DNA of 64,000 nt from Halobellus sp. Atlit-31R (GCA_003665935.1 QPLR01000006.1:62001-126000), one strand, 5' to 3'. Counted from the stretch's first letter, positions 1-10,570 are shown. Numbers and translations are program-made. Notes: generated by a model not told the origin, from the letters alone.

Positions 1-959
1 TTGACGACGTGTTCCGGCTCGCCGCCCTCTAAGACGGTCCGCACGATGTCTGTGACCGTCCGGCGACGCTGCTCGTTGGCCTCCTCGCTGTACCACGCGA
101 CGTGAGGTGTCGTGATCACGTCGGGATGGTCTCGGAGAGGGTCGTCCTCTGCAGGCGGCTCTGCGGGGAACACGTCGAGACCCGCACCGGCGATTTCGCC
201 GTCCTCAAGCGCGTCGAGGAGTGCCGCGTCGTCGACGATCGGACCGCGGGCGACGTTGACGAAGTACGCGGAGTCGGCCATCTGTGCGAAGGCATCGGCG
301 TCGAAGAGACCTCGCGTCTCGGGCGTCAGCGGGGAGTGAACGGTGACGAAGTCGGCCTGCGCCAGCACCGCCTCGAACGACAGGAGAGTCGCGGGGTCGT
401 CTGCGACGTCGTCGTCCGTGAGGAACGGGTCACTGGCGACCACGTCGGCCCCCAGTGCGGCCGCGCGCTCGCCGACGGCCCGACCGATCGCACCGTAGCC
501 GACGACACCGACAGTCTGCGTCGAAAAGCGGTGGATCGGCACCGCGACGTCCCGGTCCCAGCCCCCCGCCGCCACGTCGGCGTCGTAGCGGGTGAGACCG
601 CGCGACAGCGCGAGGAACATCGCGAGCGCGTGCATCGAGACCTCTTCCAGACAGTAGTCCGGGACGTTCGTGACGGGGATGTCTCGCTCGGCGGCCGCGT
701 CGATGTCGATGTTATCGACGCCGATCCCGTAGCGCGAGATGACCCGGCAGTCGTCGAGCGCCTCGATAGCGGACGCGTCGAGCTCGTACCGGAGGTTGAT
801 CACGGCGTCCGCGTCGGCGAGCGTAGCGTGTGCGTCTGCGACCTCCGCGCCGACTTCCTCTGTCAGTTCGACCACGTCAGCGACGTCCGACAGTCCGTCG
901 CGTTCGATCGAGAGATCCGCGAAATCGTGGTCCGTAACGACGACAGTGTACTGAGACAT
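1..959 (-). CDS. NAD-dependent D-2-hydroxyacid dehydrogenase, cut by the window edge
   Basis: Reading from the ATG at 959 gives about 319 residues, open to the window edge, so only a few C-terminal residues should be missing. It should interconvert a 2-hydroxyacid and a 2-oxoacid with NAD(P)H in the cytoplasm. The Rossmann glycine motif VGYGAIGR lies near residues 153-160. The three family catalytic residues are visible: Arg238 in NVARGP, Glu267 in DVFPAEPP and His286 in ITTPHVAW. It starts 9 nt after the stop of the sugar-acid dehydratase gene and is almost certainly the third gene of that operon (GH3, dehydratase, dehydrogenase). The substrate cannot be read from sequence. A hydroxypyruvate/glyoxylate reductase-type role in sugar-acid breakdown is inferred from the neighbours. 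Confidence 0.92.
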   Translation of the reverse strand, partial: MSQYTVVVTDHDFADLSIERDGLSDVADVVELTEEVGAEVADAHATLADADAVINLRYELDASAIEALDDCRVISRYGIGVDNIDIDAAAERDIPVTNVPDYCLEEVSMHALAMFLALSRGLTRYDADVAAGGWDRDVAVPIHRFSTQTVGVVGYGAIGRAVGERAAALGADVVASDPFLTDDDVADDPATLLSFEAVLAQADFVTVHSPLTPETRGLFDADAFAQMADSAYFVNVARGPIVDDAALLDALEDGEIAGAGLDVFPAEPPAEDDPLRDHPDVITTPHVAWYSEEANEQRRRTVTDIVRTVLEGGEPEHVV

Positions 960-968
960 CAGTGACGA

Positions 969-2234
969 TCAGATGACGAGGTCGTACCCGTCGACGAGGT
1001 ACTGTTCACAGAGGTCGCGGTTCAACTCGACGCCGAGGCCGGGACCCTCGGGCACGTCGACGTAGCCGTCTTCGAGGATCGGGCCGGAGCCGTCGACGCG
1101 GGTGCACATCTCGTTCCACCACGGGACGTCGCGGGAGTGCCACTCCATACAGAGGAAGTTGGGAATCGCCGCCGAGACGTGTGCGCCGGCGATCGTTCCG
1201 AGCGGACTCGAAATGTTGTGGGAGGCGATCGGGATACCGTACAGATCGCAGACCGTCGCGATGTCGACGTACTCGCCGAGCCCGCCGCATTTGTTCACAT
1301 CCGGGGCGGCGATGTCCATCATCCCCTCGCGGGCAGCATCGTTGAACTGGCTGGTCGTGACGAGATTCTCGCCGGTCAACACCGGGGTATCGAGCGCCCG
1401 CGTGACGCGCTTTTGCGATTCGGTCTTCTCCGGCGGCACGGGATCTTCGATCCACGCGAGATCGAAGCGTTCCAGCTTCTTGCCGAGTCGAATGGCGGTC
1501 TCGGTGGTGAAGTTCCAGTGGAGGTCCATCCCGAGATCGATGTCGTAGCCGATCTCGTCGCGGACGGCCTCGACGAGGCTGACCTTGTGTTCGAGCGCCT
1601 CGTTGTCCATCCGTCGGTTGGCCTCGTCGTACTCGGCGTGCGTCGGGACGTCGAGGTCGAACTTCAGCGCCTCGAACCCTTCGTCGACGACCTCTCGGGC
1701 CGCGCGGGCGTACGACTCCGGCGTGTACACGTCGGTTGGGTCGTGTTCGCTCGCTTCGCCGAGCGACTCGCCGCCGTGCGTATCGCAGTAGATCTTGATC
1801 TCGTCGCGGTACTTCCCGCCCAGCAGTTCGTACACCGGAACGTCGAACAGTTTCCCCTTGATGTCGTAGCAGGCCGTCTCGATGGCGGTGAACGCGGCCT
1901 GTCCGATGCGGCCGGTCCCCGTGTACCGCTGTTCGAGGAGTTCGCGGATCCGGTCGGTGTCGAGCGGGTTCTCCCCTTCGAGGTCGACCTCCATCCGCCC
2001 GGCCATATCGAGTGCGGCCTCGGCGCGGAACGTCTCCCCGAGTCCGTAGACGTCGGCGTCGGTCTCGACCTTGACGATTCCCCACGTGAAGTTCCCCGCG
2101 ATGGCCATCGTTTCGATCGCCGTGATCTCGACGTCGCGTTCGGGCGGTCGGTGCGTCTCTTCCATCCCCATATCGCGCCAGGGAACGCCGCCACCCTGTG
2201 GAATGCGGTAGTCCGGTTGGTCGTCTTGCGTCAT
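969..2234 (-). CDS. Enolase-superfamily sugar-acid dehydratase (mandelate racemase/muconate lactonizing type)
   Basis: This 421-residue protein belongs to the mandelate racemase/muconate lactonizing branch of the enolase superfamily. The three Mg-binding carboxylates are visible at the classic 26-residue spacing: Asp237 (GMDLHW), Glu263 (WIEDP) and Glu289 (TGENL). A His in IASHN follows on the barrel. Members dehydrate sugar acids to 2-keto-3-deoxy acids. The N-terminal AIAGNF and C-terminal GYVDVPEGPGLGV patterns resemble haloarchaeal pentonate (xylonate) dehydratases as I remember them, so xylonate or a related aldonate is the best guess, not proven. The gene lies 43 nt downstream of the GH3 gene and 9 nt upstream of a 2-hydroxyacid dehydrogenase, so the three form one catabolic operon. 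Confidence 0.9.
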   Translation of the reverse strand: MTQDDQPDYRIPQGGGVPWRDMGMEETHRPPERDVEITAIETMAIAGNFTWGIVKVETDADVYGLGETFRAEAALDMAGRMEVDLEGENPLDTDRIRELLEQRYTGTGRIGQAAFTAIETACYDIKGKLFDVPVYELLGGKYRDEIKIYCDTHGGESLGEASEHDPTDVYTPESYARAAREVVDEGFEALKFDLDVPTHAEYDEANRRMDNEALEHKVSLVEAVRDEIGYDIDLGMDLHWNFTTETAIRLGKKLERFDLAWIEDPVPPEKTESQKRVTRALDTPVLTGENLVTTSQFNDAAREGMMDIAAPDVNKCGGLGEYVDIATVCDLYGIPIASHNISSPLGTIAGAHVSAAIPNFLCMEWHSRDVPWWNEMCTRVDGSGPILEDGYVDVPEGPGLGVELNRDLCEQYLVDGYDLVI

Positions 2235-2277
2235 CGCCTTGGCAATCGTAGATTGCCCGATTAAAGATTGTGGTGAG

Positions 2278-4503
2278 CTACGGGAACGCGACGGTGGCGT
2301 CCGCGAGTAGCGGTCGACGGGTCAAGAGCGGTTGCTCACCGCGCAGATCCACCGAGGCACGTGAACGGAGGTCTGCGACGGAACGACCGGCAGCGAGGTC
2401 GACGCCTCCGGGTTCGAGGATCAACTCTCCGTCGGCAGTGTGTGCGCCGAGCGTCGCGGCCGACAGCTCGAACGAGACAGTCGCGCGTTCCTCGGCCGCG
2501 AAGTCGACGCGTGCGAAACCGACCAGTTCGCGGGCGGGCCGAGCGGTTCGCCCACCGCGGTGGCGTGCGTACAGCTGTACCACTTCGGTCCCGCGCCGGT
2601 CGGCGACGTTCTGCACCGCGACCGACGCCGTGACCGGCGACCCGGGCGACAGTTCGGAGGAGGAGACCGAGAGGGCGTCGTACTCGAAGTCGGCGTAGCT
2701 CTGGCCGTGACCGAACGGGAACAGCGGCTCGCCGGGGGTGAAGACGTACTCGCCGCGGGAGACGGGATCCTGCCGATACTCGACCGGAAGTTGTCCGACA
2801 GACCGAGGCAGCGACACCGGAAGCCGACCGCCGGGGTCCGCCCCGAGGAGCACGTCGGCGATCGCGGCACCGCCCTCCTGTCCCGGAAGCCAGGCTGCGA
2901 CCGTCGCGGCCGCGTGGTCGACGACCTCGGGGATGGCCAACGGGCGACCGCTGACGAGGACGGCGACGACGGGTGTCCCCGTCGCCGCAACCCGGCGTAC
3001 TAATTCGGTCTGCCGACCGGGGAGGCCGAGCGTGGCACGGTCGAGGGCCTCGCCGGCCGTACCGGGCGAGTCGCGTTCGACGTCGATCCCCGACTGCCCG
3101 CCGACACAGGCGACAGCGACGTCCGCCCGACTGGCCGCTGTGACAGCCGCGTCGATGTCGTCTTCGGGGGTCGCCCGGATCCCACAGCCCGGTGCGTACT
3201 CGACGGCCGCGACGCGGTCCTGCAGTGCTGCCCGTGGCGTCACGATGTCGACGCCGCTGTCGGCGTTCTCCGCGCCCGCGTACGAGTAGTTTCCCAAGAG
3301 GTTCCGCGGGGCGTCGGCGTTCGGACCGACGACTGCCAAGGTGGCATCGGATGGGACCGGGAGCGTGCCGTCGTTGGCCAAAATGACCTGTGAGCGTCGG
3401 GCCGCACGCCGCGTCAACTGCCGGACTGCGTCTGTCTCGAACGCGTCGGCTGCAGTCGCGGGCTCCGGCGAGTGCTCGGCGAACAGACCGGCTTCGAATT
3501 TCTGTCGGAGGTGTCGCCGGAGCGCTCGGTCGACGAGTGACTCGTCGACATCGCCGTCCCGGACGGCTGCGAGGAGTCGGTCGCCGAAACACTCCGTTTC
3601 GGGGAGCTCGACGTCGACGCCGGCCGACAGTGCACGTACGCCGGCGTCTCTCCGGCTGGAGGCCACGCCGTACTCGTCGACGAGCATCTCGATTCCTCGA
3701 CCGTCGGAGACGACTGTCCCCGTGAACTCCCACTCTTCGCGCAGCAGATCTGTGAGCAGGCGCGCGTTGGCGTGACAGGGGACGCCGTCGACGGTGTTGT
3801 ACGCCGCCATCACCGACGGCGCACCGGCGTCGATGCCAGCGCGGAAGGGAACGAGATCCGCATCGCGCATCGCTCTCAGCGAGGCCGTCGGCCGGGCGCG
3901 ATTCCGTCCGCCCGCTGGCCGGCCGTGACCGACGAAGTGTTTGAGCGTCGCGTCGACGTTCGCATCCGCGAGGCCGCGGACCACCTGCTGGGTTATCGTC
4001 GCCGCCAGCGCGGGATCCTCACCGAAGGTCTCCTCGATGCGACCCCAGCGCGGCTCGACGCCCAGGTCGGCCACCGGCGAGAGCGTGAGCCGGCAGCCGA
4101 CGGCCCGCAGTTGCTCACCGACGGCTGACGCGAGTTCGCGGGCGAGCGTCGGGTCCCAGCTGCTCGCGACCCCGATGGCCTGCGGGACAGTGGCGCCCGC
4201 ACGCCCGGCGTACCCGCAGAGACTCTCCTCGCGCACGAAAGCGGGGATGCCGTGTGGCGTCTCGGTCCGCAGAAACGACTGCAGTTCCGCGACGACGGCG
4301 GCGAGTTCGCGCGGCGGGAGTCCGCTCTCGCGGCCGACTCGAGTGACCCGACCGATGCCGTGGGGGATCGCTTCCCGCGCCCGCGCCGGGGAGAACGCAC
4401 CGCCTTCCACGACCGACCCGATGCGGACGGTCCCCAGTTGTGCGACTTTCGATTCCAGCGCCATCTCGCCGACGAGCGTGTCGAGGTCAGAGGGAGTAGT
4501 CAT
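2278..4503 (-). CDS. Glycoside hydrolase family 3 (beta-glucosidase/beta-xylosidase type)
   Basis: A 741-residue GH3 enzyme that releases terminal beta-linked sugars. The order is the GH3 N-terminal barrel, the C-terminal sandwich and a fibronectin-III-like tail. The nucleophile is Asp267 in VVSDGRG; most relatives have SDW at this place. The motifs KHFVGHG and FPFGHGQSY are also typical. No signal peptide is seen, so it probably acts inside the cell on imported oligosaccharides. I chose the ATG at 4503 (MTTPSDLD). An in-frame start 45 nt upstream would run into the divergent promoter. It is divergent from the GH31 gene with 93 bp between them and heads the operon with the dehydratase and dehydrogenase. 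Whether it prefers glucosides or xylosides cannot be told from sequence. Confidence 0.92.
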   Translation of the reverse strand: MTTPSDLDTLVGEMALESKVAQLGTVRIGSVVEGGAFSPARAREAIPHGIGRVTRVGRESGLPPRELAAVVAELQSFLRTETPHGIPAFVREESLCGYAGRAGATVPQAIGVASSWDPTLARELASAVGEQLRAVGCRLTLSPVADLGVEPRWGRIEETFGEDPALAATITQQVVRGLADANVDATLKHFVGHGRPAGGRNRARPTASLRAMRDADLVPFRAGIDAGAPSVMAAYNTVDGVPCHANARLLTDLLREEWEFTGTVVSDGRGIEMLVDEYGVASSRRDAGVRALSAGVDVELPETECFGDRLLAAVRDGDVDESLVDRALRRHLRQKFEAGLFAEHSPEPATAADAFETDAVRQLTRRAARRSQVILANDGTLPVPSDATLAVVGPNADAPRNLLGNYSYAGAENADSGVDIVTPRAALQDRVAAVEYAPGCGIRATPEDDIDAAVTAASRADVAVACVGGQSGIDVERDSPGTAGEALDRATLGLPGRQTELVRRVAATGTPVVAVLVSGRPLAIPEVVDHAAATVAAWLPGQEGGAAIADVLLGADPGGRLPVSLPRSVGQLPVEYRQDPVSRGEYVFTPGEPLFPFGHGQSYADFEYDALSVSSSELSPGSPVTASVAVQNVADRRGTEVVQLYARHRGGRTARPARELVGFARVDFAAEERATVSFELSAATLGAHTADGELILEPGGVDLAAGRSVADLRSRASVDLRGEQPLLTRRPLLADATVAFP

Positions 4504-4596
4504 CGGTGAATAGCCGCTCGTTGACCCGGGGACACAAAAAATCCCCACTCCTGACGGGGTACTTTTAATAACGAGAGAGACACCCTCCAGGGTAGG
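4504..4596. promoter_or_regulatory. Divergent promoter region between the GH3 and GH31 genes
   Basis: This 93-bp gap holds both promoters of the glycosidase cluster. On the plus strand a TATA-like TTTTAATAA lies about 30 bp upstream of the GH31 ATG at 4597, consistent with a leaderless or very short-leader transcript, as is common in haloarchaea. On the minus strand an A/T run at 4536-4543 is the only TATA candidate for the GH3 operon. No clear operator was identified by eye. Confidence 0.55.
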
Positions 4597-6939
4597 ATGA
4601 CGACAGAGCGCATTACCATCGACTCGGTGGTCGAGTACACTGTCGAAGCAGAAACCGTCCGCTTCGACTGCCGGATAGCGGCCCCGGAGACTGTCACGCA
4701 GCGGACTGTCCCCGTGGAACTGACGATCTCCGGGCCGCGAACGTTTCGGTTCGAGCTACAGGCGAACCCCGAGGTCGCGACCGACAGCGACTACCCAGAG
4801 CTGGACACCGGCGCGCTCTCGGGGCCGTCCGACTTCGAGGTGACCGAGCGCGAGGGGAAGCTCACCGTCGACACGGGAGCGCTAACTATCGCGGTCGGAC
4901 TCGACGCGTGGTCCTTCGTCGTCTCGGATGCACACACCGGCGAGACAGTCTTCGAGGAGCAGCGGTCCGACCCGGACGTGTTCGGGCGACAACGCGTCGA
5001 GCCGCTCGGCTTCACCCAAACGGAGATCAATCACAACCCTCGCAAGGTGACACAGACGGGGACCGCGTTCGAGCTCTCGCCCGACGAGAAGATCTACGGC
5101 GCGGGCGAGCAGTTCGTCGAGTTCGACCGCCGCGGGCGCGAACTGGAGCTGTGGCACGAGGAACCGCTCGGAACCGAGACCGAGCGGGCGTACAAGAACA
5201 TCCCGTTCTACCTCTCGACGAACGGGTACGGGCTCCTGCTGGATACGACGGCCCGCGTCCGCTACGATTTCGGTAAGACGTCTGTGGCGTCGGGAACGAT
5301 GTCGGTCTCGGACGACGAGTTCGCGTTCGTGTTCTTCTACGGGCCGGACTTCCGCGACATCATCGAACGGTACACGGCGGTCACGGGACGCCCGGACCGG
5401 CCACCGAAGTGGTCTTTCGGCACCTGGATGTCCCGGCTGGGCTACGAGTCCCGGGAGGAACTCGAAGCCGTCGCCGAGCGGTTGCGTGCGGAGTCGATTC
5501 CGAGTGACGTGCTCCACTTGGACCCGTTCTGGATGCGGGCGCAGAAGTCGACAGATCTCGAGTGGGACACAGAGCAGTTCCCCGAGCCCGAAGCGATGAT
5601 CTCGCAGTTGCGCGAGGACGACTTCCGCCTCTCGCTGTGGGAGCACCCCCACGTGCCGGTGGGGACCGAGGCGTTCGAGGAGGGAGTTCGTGAAGGGTAC
5701 TTCGTCACCGACGGAACCGGAACGCCGTACGTGATGGATCACACGTGCCAAGGGGACTACCGCGGGGCGTTGGTGGACTTCACAGACGCCGACGCCGTCG
5801 AGTGGTGGAAGGACAAGCACCGGCGGCTACTGGAGCAGGGCGTGTCCGTATTCAAGACGGACTACGGCGAGTACGTGCCCGAAGACGCGGTATTCGAGAA
5901 CGGGAAGACCGGGAAGGCGATGCACAATCTCTACCCGTACCTCTACAACGAGGCCGTCTACGAGGTCGTCGGCGAAGTCAACGGGAGCGACGAGGCGCTG
6001 GTCTGGGGGCGTGCGGCCTGGACGGGAAGCCAAGCGTTCCCGATGCACTGGGGCGGCGATCCGCAGACGAGCTGGAACGGTATGAGCGCTGCCCTCCGCG
6101 GGGGGCTCTCCGCGTCGCTGTCGGGGATCGCGTTCTGGAGCCACGACATCGGAGGGTTCCGCGGGACGCCGAGTACGGCGGTGTACACGCGCTGGGCGCA
6201 GTTCGGACTGCTCTCGTCGAACGCCCGGTGTCACGGCACCACGCCGCGGGAGCCGTGGGCGTTCGGCGACGACGCCGTGGACACCTTCCGGGAGTACGCG
6301 CGTCTCCGCTACCGGCTGATTCCGTACGTGTACACGTACGCCGAGATCGCGGCGCGAACCGGTCTCCCGGTCGTGCGACCACTCGTCTTGGAGTACCAGG
6401 ACGATCCCACAGTTCACCGACTGGATACGCAGTATCTGCTCGGAGCGGATCTCCTCGTCGCCCCGGTCTTCACTGACTCCGGCACGCGATCCGTGTATCT
6501 CCCCGAGGGAGAGTGGCGCGACTACTGGACCGGCGAGCGCTACGCTGGTGAGCAAACGGTCGACGTGGACGTCTCGCTCGAAGAGATGCCAATCTTCGTC
6601 CGTGCGGGGAGTGTCGTTCCGCAGCGCGAACCCACACAGTCGATCCAGGCTGGGACTCCCGAGTGCCTCGAACTGGAGGCGACGCTCGCGGATGGGGAAG
6701 CGAGCGGTCGGGTGTACGATGTCGACGCAGACGAGTTAGTCCACGTCGGAGTCGAGGACGCAGGTGGGGTACTGTCGGTCGAAATCGGCTCCGTCAGCGC
6801 GGCTCGGACGACGGTCACGGTCCGAGACGTCGAGCCGGAAGAGGTCGTCGTCGACGGAGCCTCACACACCGCAGTCGATTCAGATCCGGACTCCGGCGAG
6901 TGGACGGGCGACGGAGCGAGCGTCACCATCGTCGTGTGA
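4597..6939 (+). CDS. Glycoside hydrolase family 31, alpha-xylosidase (YicI-like)
   Basis: A 780-residue GH31 enzyme. The catalytic nucleophile is Asp422 in FKTDYGEYVPED and the likely acid/base is Asp488 in HWGGDPQTS. The wording around both sites (KTDYGE, the following MHNLYPYLYNE, and the Trp/Gly-Ser motif before HWGGD) matches E. coli YicI-type alpha-xylosidases better than alpha-glucosidases. It would remove alpha-linked xylose from xyloglucan oligosaccharides such as isoprimeverose. The domain order is an N-terminal beta-sandwich, the barrel (about residues 250-600) and C-terminal beta domains. No signal peptide is visible. It is followed 69 bp later by an ABC importer ATPase on the same strand and is divergent from a GH3 enzyme, so the cluster fits stepwise breakdown of an imported oligosaccharide. 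Confidence 0.92.
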   Translation: MTTERITIDSVVEYTVEAETVRFDCRIAAPETVTQRTVPVELTISGPRTFRFELQANPEVATDSDYPELDTGALSGPSDFEVTEREGKLTVDTGALTIAVGLDAWSFVVSDAHTGETVFEEQRSDPDVFGRQRVEPLGFTQTEINHNPRKVTQTGTAFELSPDEKIYGAGEQFVEFDRRGRELELWHEEPLGTETERAYKNIPFYLSTNGYGLLLDTTARVRYDFGKTSVASGTMSVSDDEFAFVFFYGPDFRDIIERYTAVTGRPDRPPKWSFGTWMSRLGYESREELEAVAERLRAESIPSDVLHLDPFWMRAQKSTDLEWDTEQFPEPEAMISQLREDDFRLSLWEHPHVPVGTEAFEEGVREGYFVTDGTGTPYVMDHTCQGDYRGALVDFTDADAVEWWKDKHRRLLEQGVSVFKTDYGEYVPEDAVFENGKTGKAMHNLYPYLYNEAVYEVVGEVNGSDEALVWGRAAWTGSQAFPMHWGGDPQTSWNGMSAALRGGLSASLSGIAFWSHDIGGFRGTPSTAVYTRWAQFGLLSSNARCHGTTPREPWAFGDDAVDTFREYARLRYRLIPYVYTYAEIAARTGLPVVRPLVLEYQDDPTVHRLDTQYLLGADLLVAPVFTDSGTRSVYLPEGEWRDYWTGERYAGEQTVDVDVSLEEMPIFVRAGSVVPQREPTQSIQAGTPECLELEATLADGEASGRVYDVDADELVHVGVEDAGGVLSVEIGSVSAARTTVTVRDVEPEEVVVDGASHTAVDSDPDSGEWTGDGASVTIVV

Positions 6940-6956
6940 GACCGTAGCGGAGGGGT

Positions 6957-7008
6957 GAATTTATTAGGGGAGGTCCTAAATTGTGCCACAACCAACCACG
7001 GAGACACA
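6957..7008 (+). promoter_or_regulatory. Promoter and ribosome-binding site of the ABC ATPase gene
   Basis: A TATA-like AATTTATTAGGG lies at 6958-6969, followed by a GGAG 5 nt before the ATG at 7009. The core TTATTAGGG recurs in front of the IclR-family gene at 8184-8192, so the two genes may share a promoter or operator element. This is seen in the sequence; the regulatory meaning is inferred. Confidence 0.5.
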
Positions 7009-8136
<1,128 letters not shown>

Positions 8137-8179
8137 GAACCCGTCTGTCACCACCACGTAATTCGTTTGTGTCTCGCGA

Positions 8180-8212
8180 ACAATTATTAGGGACCTCGCC
8201 ATAGCTTTCTGT
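8180..8212 (+). promoter_or_regulatory. Leaderless promoter of the IclR-family regulator
   Basis: TTATTAGGG at 8184-8192 places a TATA box about 26 nt before the ATG at 8213, the expected geometry of a leaderless archaeal transcript. The same nonamer occurs in front of the ABC ATPase gene at 6961. Confidence 0.5.
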
Positions 8213-8992
8213 ATGAGCAAGCTACCGACAGAAACCGATTCGGGCCGGCACGTGCAGGCGGTGCAGATATCCTGTGATATCCTCGAAGCGTTGCGTGAAC
8301 TGGACGGGGCGGGCGTCTCCGAGTTAGCCGAGAAGCTAGACCGATCGAAGGCGACGATCCACAACCACCTGTCGACGCTCGCCGCAAACGAGTTCGTGGT
8401 CAGGAACGGCGATCTCTACGAGGTGAGTCTTCGGTTCGTCGACATCGGCGAGTACGCGAAGGGGCAGATAGACATCTACGAGGTGGCCAAAGAGGAGGTC
8501 GACCGACTGGCCGAGGAGACAGGCGAGGTAGCGCAGTTTATGATCGAAGAGCACGGCCGCGGCGTCTATCTGCACAAGGCCCGCGGAGAGAACGCGATCC
8601 AGACGGCCTCCTACACCGGGAATCGGAAGCTCCTCCACTACACTGCGCTCGGGAAGTCCATCCTCTCTCAGCTCTCCACCGAGCGGATCAACGCGATCAT
8701 CGACCGACACGGACTGCCACAACGGACGAGCAAGACGATCGCTTCGCGTGAGGAACTGTTCGACGAGTTAGAGACGATCCGTCAGAAGGGCGTCGCTTTC
8801 GACGACGAGGAGGTACTCCAGGGCCTGCGCTGTGTGGCAGCACCGATTAAACACCCAAACGGCGACGTCTGTGGTGCGATCAGCATCTCGGGACCAACGA
8901 GCCGCTTTAAGGGAGACCGGTTCCACAAGGAACTTCCAGAGGTCGTCGAGGGTGCAGCGAACGTCATCGAAGTAAACGCGACGCAGGTCTGA
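8213..8992 (+). CDS. IclR-family transcriptional regulator
   Basis: A 259-residue regulator with an N-terminal winged helix (about residues 15-75; VSELAEKLDRSKATIHNHLSTL) and the C-terminal IclR effector-binding domain (GRGVYLHKA, LHYTALGKSIL, RCVAAPI, GAISISGP). IclR proteins bind promoter DNA as dimers and respond to small catabolic ligands. In Haloferax the pentose regulator XacR belongs to this family, which supports a role here in controlling the adjacent glycosidase, dehydratase and ABC genes. That regulatory link is inferred from position. It is the last gene of the sugar island. Confidence 0.92.
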   Translation: MSKLPTETDSGRHVQAVQISCDILEALRELDGAGVSELAEKLDRSKATIHNHLSTLAANEFVVRNGDLYEVSLRFVDIGEYAKGQIDIYEVAKEEVDRLAEETGEVAQFMIEEHGRGVYLHKARGENAIQTASYTGNRKLLHYTALGKSILSQLSTERINAIIDRHGLPQRTSKTIASREELFDELETIRQKGVAFDDEEVLQGLRCVAAPIKHPNGDVCGAISISGPTSRFKGDRFHKELPEVVEGAANVIEVNATQV

Positions 8993-9903
8993 TCGTTTGC
9001 GTCTGCCGAAACAGTAGCCTCCGTCTCTCTGTACGCTGTTTTTGGCGTTTCGTGTCGTTTTGATGCTGGCGATAGCGGGAGGGGGCCGTTTGCAAGAGGC
9101 AAAGACGTGTGGGAGGAACCGCCAGAGTTCGGTTCTCGGTGGCAACCATCGTAGAAGTGAGCGACGACCGTTCTCGGACGCACTTTCGGGGATAGCAGAT
9201 CCCCCCGGGTAGGGCACAACAGGAGAGACGTCCGCAGTCAAGACACGGTGCCGTTTGCCCTAGACGAACGCTGTGAAACGCATCGGGTAGAGTTCGAGCG
9301 TAATTCCCGCCGAACGGTCTGGTGAGGCATATCCAGTGTGTCCCGCGCGTTTGCCGTTCGAGCAGTTCCCAAACACCCGTACACTTGTTATACAAAAGAG
9401 AGCCAGGGAGGACTGAAAGGAGATATCCTAACAGACGTACAGATGTTATCTTCTGTGCGTTCGATCCACTGAACGGAACTACAAAAGCGGCCAGTTACGA
9501 GAGGCAAACGGCTCCGACGGTTCGTATGCGCCGCGATCCCTGCGACAAAAACTTGCTAAGTGAGTAGGAGAAGCTATCTCTGGATTAGCGGACACCGATA
9601 CGGCGCTCTGGACTCGGTTTCCAGTGCCGTTGGCTGCTTTCGAGTACCACCTCTGTCAGTTTGGGTATCCTGCTGTTATAGATACAATACTATATTCATA
9701 TACTTGCAAGATATATCAAATGAGTTATGCTGAAGATCAAAATTTGTTTTTGCAGCATCCAGATCGGTTTTGAGAGTTACTAAATAAAGATAAGAAATTT
9801 GGTTTATTTGCTATCTAATTCAATCTTTTAGACGTAGTGTGACTCCGGCGGACTCTGCTGTGCGACTCACAGAATCCAGCCGGTAGATGTGTTGAGCGCG
9901 GTC
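8993..9903. other. Gene-poor spacer between the sugar island and the first replication locus
   Basis: About 900 bp without a convincing gene. The short open frames have no recognisable motif and read across both strands. The part from about 9670 to 9840 is AT-rich compared with its surroundings. Nothing else was recognised. Confidence 0.5.
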
Positions 9904-9945
9904 TTAACCAACAACTGCTATGTATCGTCGCACAGTGTTGGTTAA
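9904..9945. repeat. 42-bp palindrome P1 (TTAACCAACA-N22-TGTTGGTTAA)
   Basis: A perfect 10-bp inverted repeat with a 22-bp spacer. The same arms at nearly the same spacing recur at 12642-12682, 47736-47776 and 48836-48878. Here it lies directly upstream of the small origin-associated gene at 9960 and marks the left border of the first replication locus. An operator or a replicon-border site are both possible. Confidence 0.85.
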
Positions 9946-9959
9946 CGAGGTTACACTAG

Positions 9960-10280
9960 ACGCCCTACGAGCCACCGTCTCCGCCATACGACCTCCCAGC
10001 GGAGTTCGTCGACGCCCTCGCGGAGTCGACGCCAGAGCGCCTCAGAGAGTTCGCCCGCTACGCCGAACAGTTAGCCGAATACAGGGAACGGGAGACTCGT
10101 CCCGACGAGAGCTCGGACGGGAGCGGCATCGAGGAGCGACCTGACAGTCTCCCGGACGACGTCCCCGCGAAAGCCACGATCACGATCAAGGAGATCAACG
10201 ACAATCGCTACTACTGGCAGTGGCGGGAGGGGAGCAAAATCAAATCCAAGTGCAAGGGGCCGGTCGGCTCCGACGGGTAG
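9960..10280 (+). pseudogene. Small origin-associated gene, copy A, without a visible start codon
   Basis: About 106 residues can be read in frame, ending at the TAG at 10278-10280, and they match the intact gene at 47398-47721. The second half is nearly the same (DDVPAKATITIKEINDNRYY, then W-QWREG, KSK-KGPV). At the position of the intact gene's ATG this copy has ACG, directly after an in-frame TAG at 9957-9959, so the start has been lost or an unusual start is used. Function is unknown. Both copies sit next to an Orc1/Cdc6 gene and both have the TTAACCAAC palindrome just upstream, which suggests a role in plasmid replication or its control. Confidence 0.6.
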
Positions 10281-10314
10281 AAGGAAGCCGGCGCGGTCGT
10301 GGCGGGCCCCCACC

Positions 10315-10541
10315 CCCCGTGTGCGAAATGAATTCGTCGTGGTCGTCAGGTCGGGGGACCCTCCGTGTGCGAAGTGATTTTGCGCTCTCGGTTGGTGGCC
10401 CCGTGTGAGAGATGAATCGAACGACAGATACGCGGGACGGACACCCCGTGTGCAAAGTGAAATCTCGAGTACGCTTGTCAGACATAGCTAGTATGTCTGA
10501 CTGTTAGTTACTGGGACCACACACCCCGTGTGCGAAATGAA
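10315..10541 (+). repeat. Origin-type repeats downstream of orc copy A (five copies)
   Basis: Five direct copies of a roughly 18-bp motif with the core CCCCGTGTGCGAAATGAA start near 10315, 10362, 10399, 10445 and 10524. The second and third are degenerate. They have the same orientation as the copies on the other side of the orc gene. They are taken as Orc1/Cdc6 binding sites because the identical motif brackets the AT-rich zone upstream of the gene. Confidence 0.85.
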
Positions 10542-10570
10542 TATGTCGCCGCCCGCAGGGGCCGGTCGAG

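Noticed and set aside
102-965. Plus-strand frame over the first 960 bp
   Set aside because: The minus strand encodes a 2-hydroxyacid dehydrogenase with a glycine motif and all three catalytic residues; the plus-strand frame is Arg/Val-rich with no motif.
10315-10541. Short CRISPR-like or transposon repeats near the first orc gene
   Set aside because: The same motif brackets an AT-rich zone on both sides of an Orc1/Cdc6 gene with an inverted copy, which fits origin repeats; spacing is irregular.
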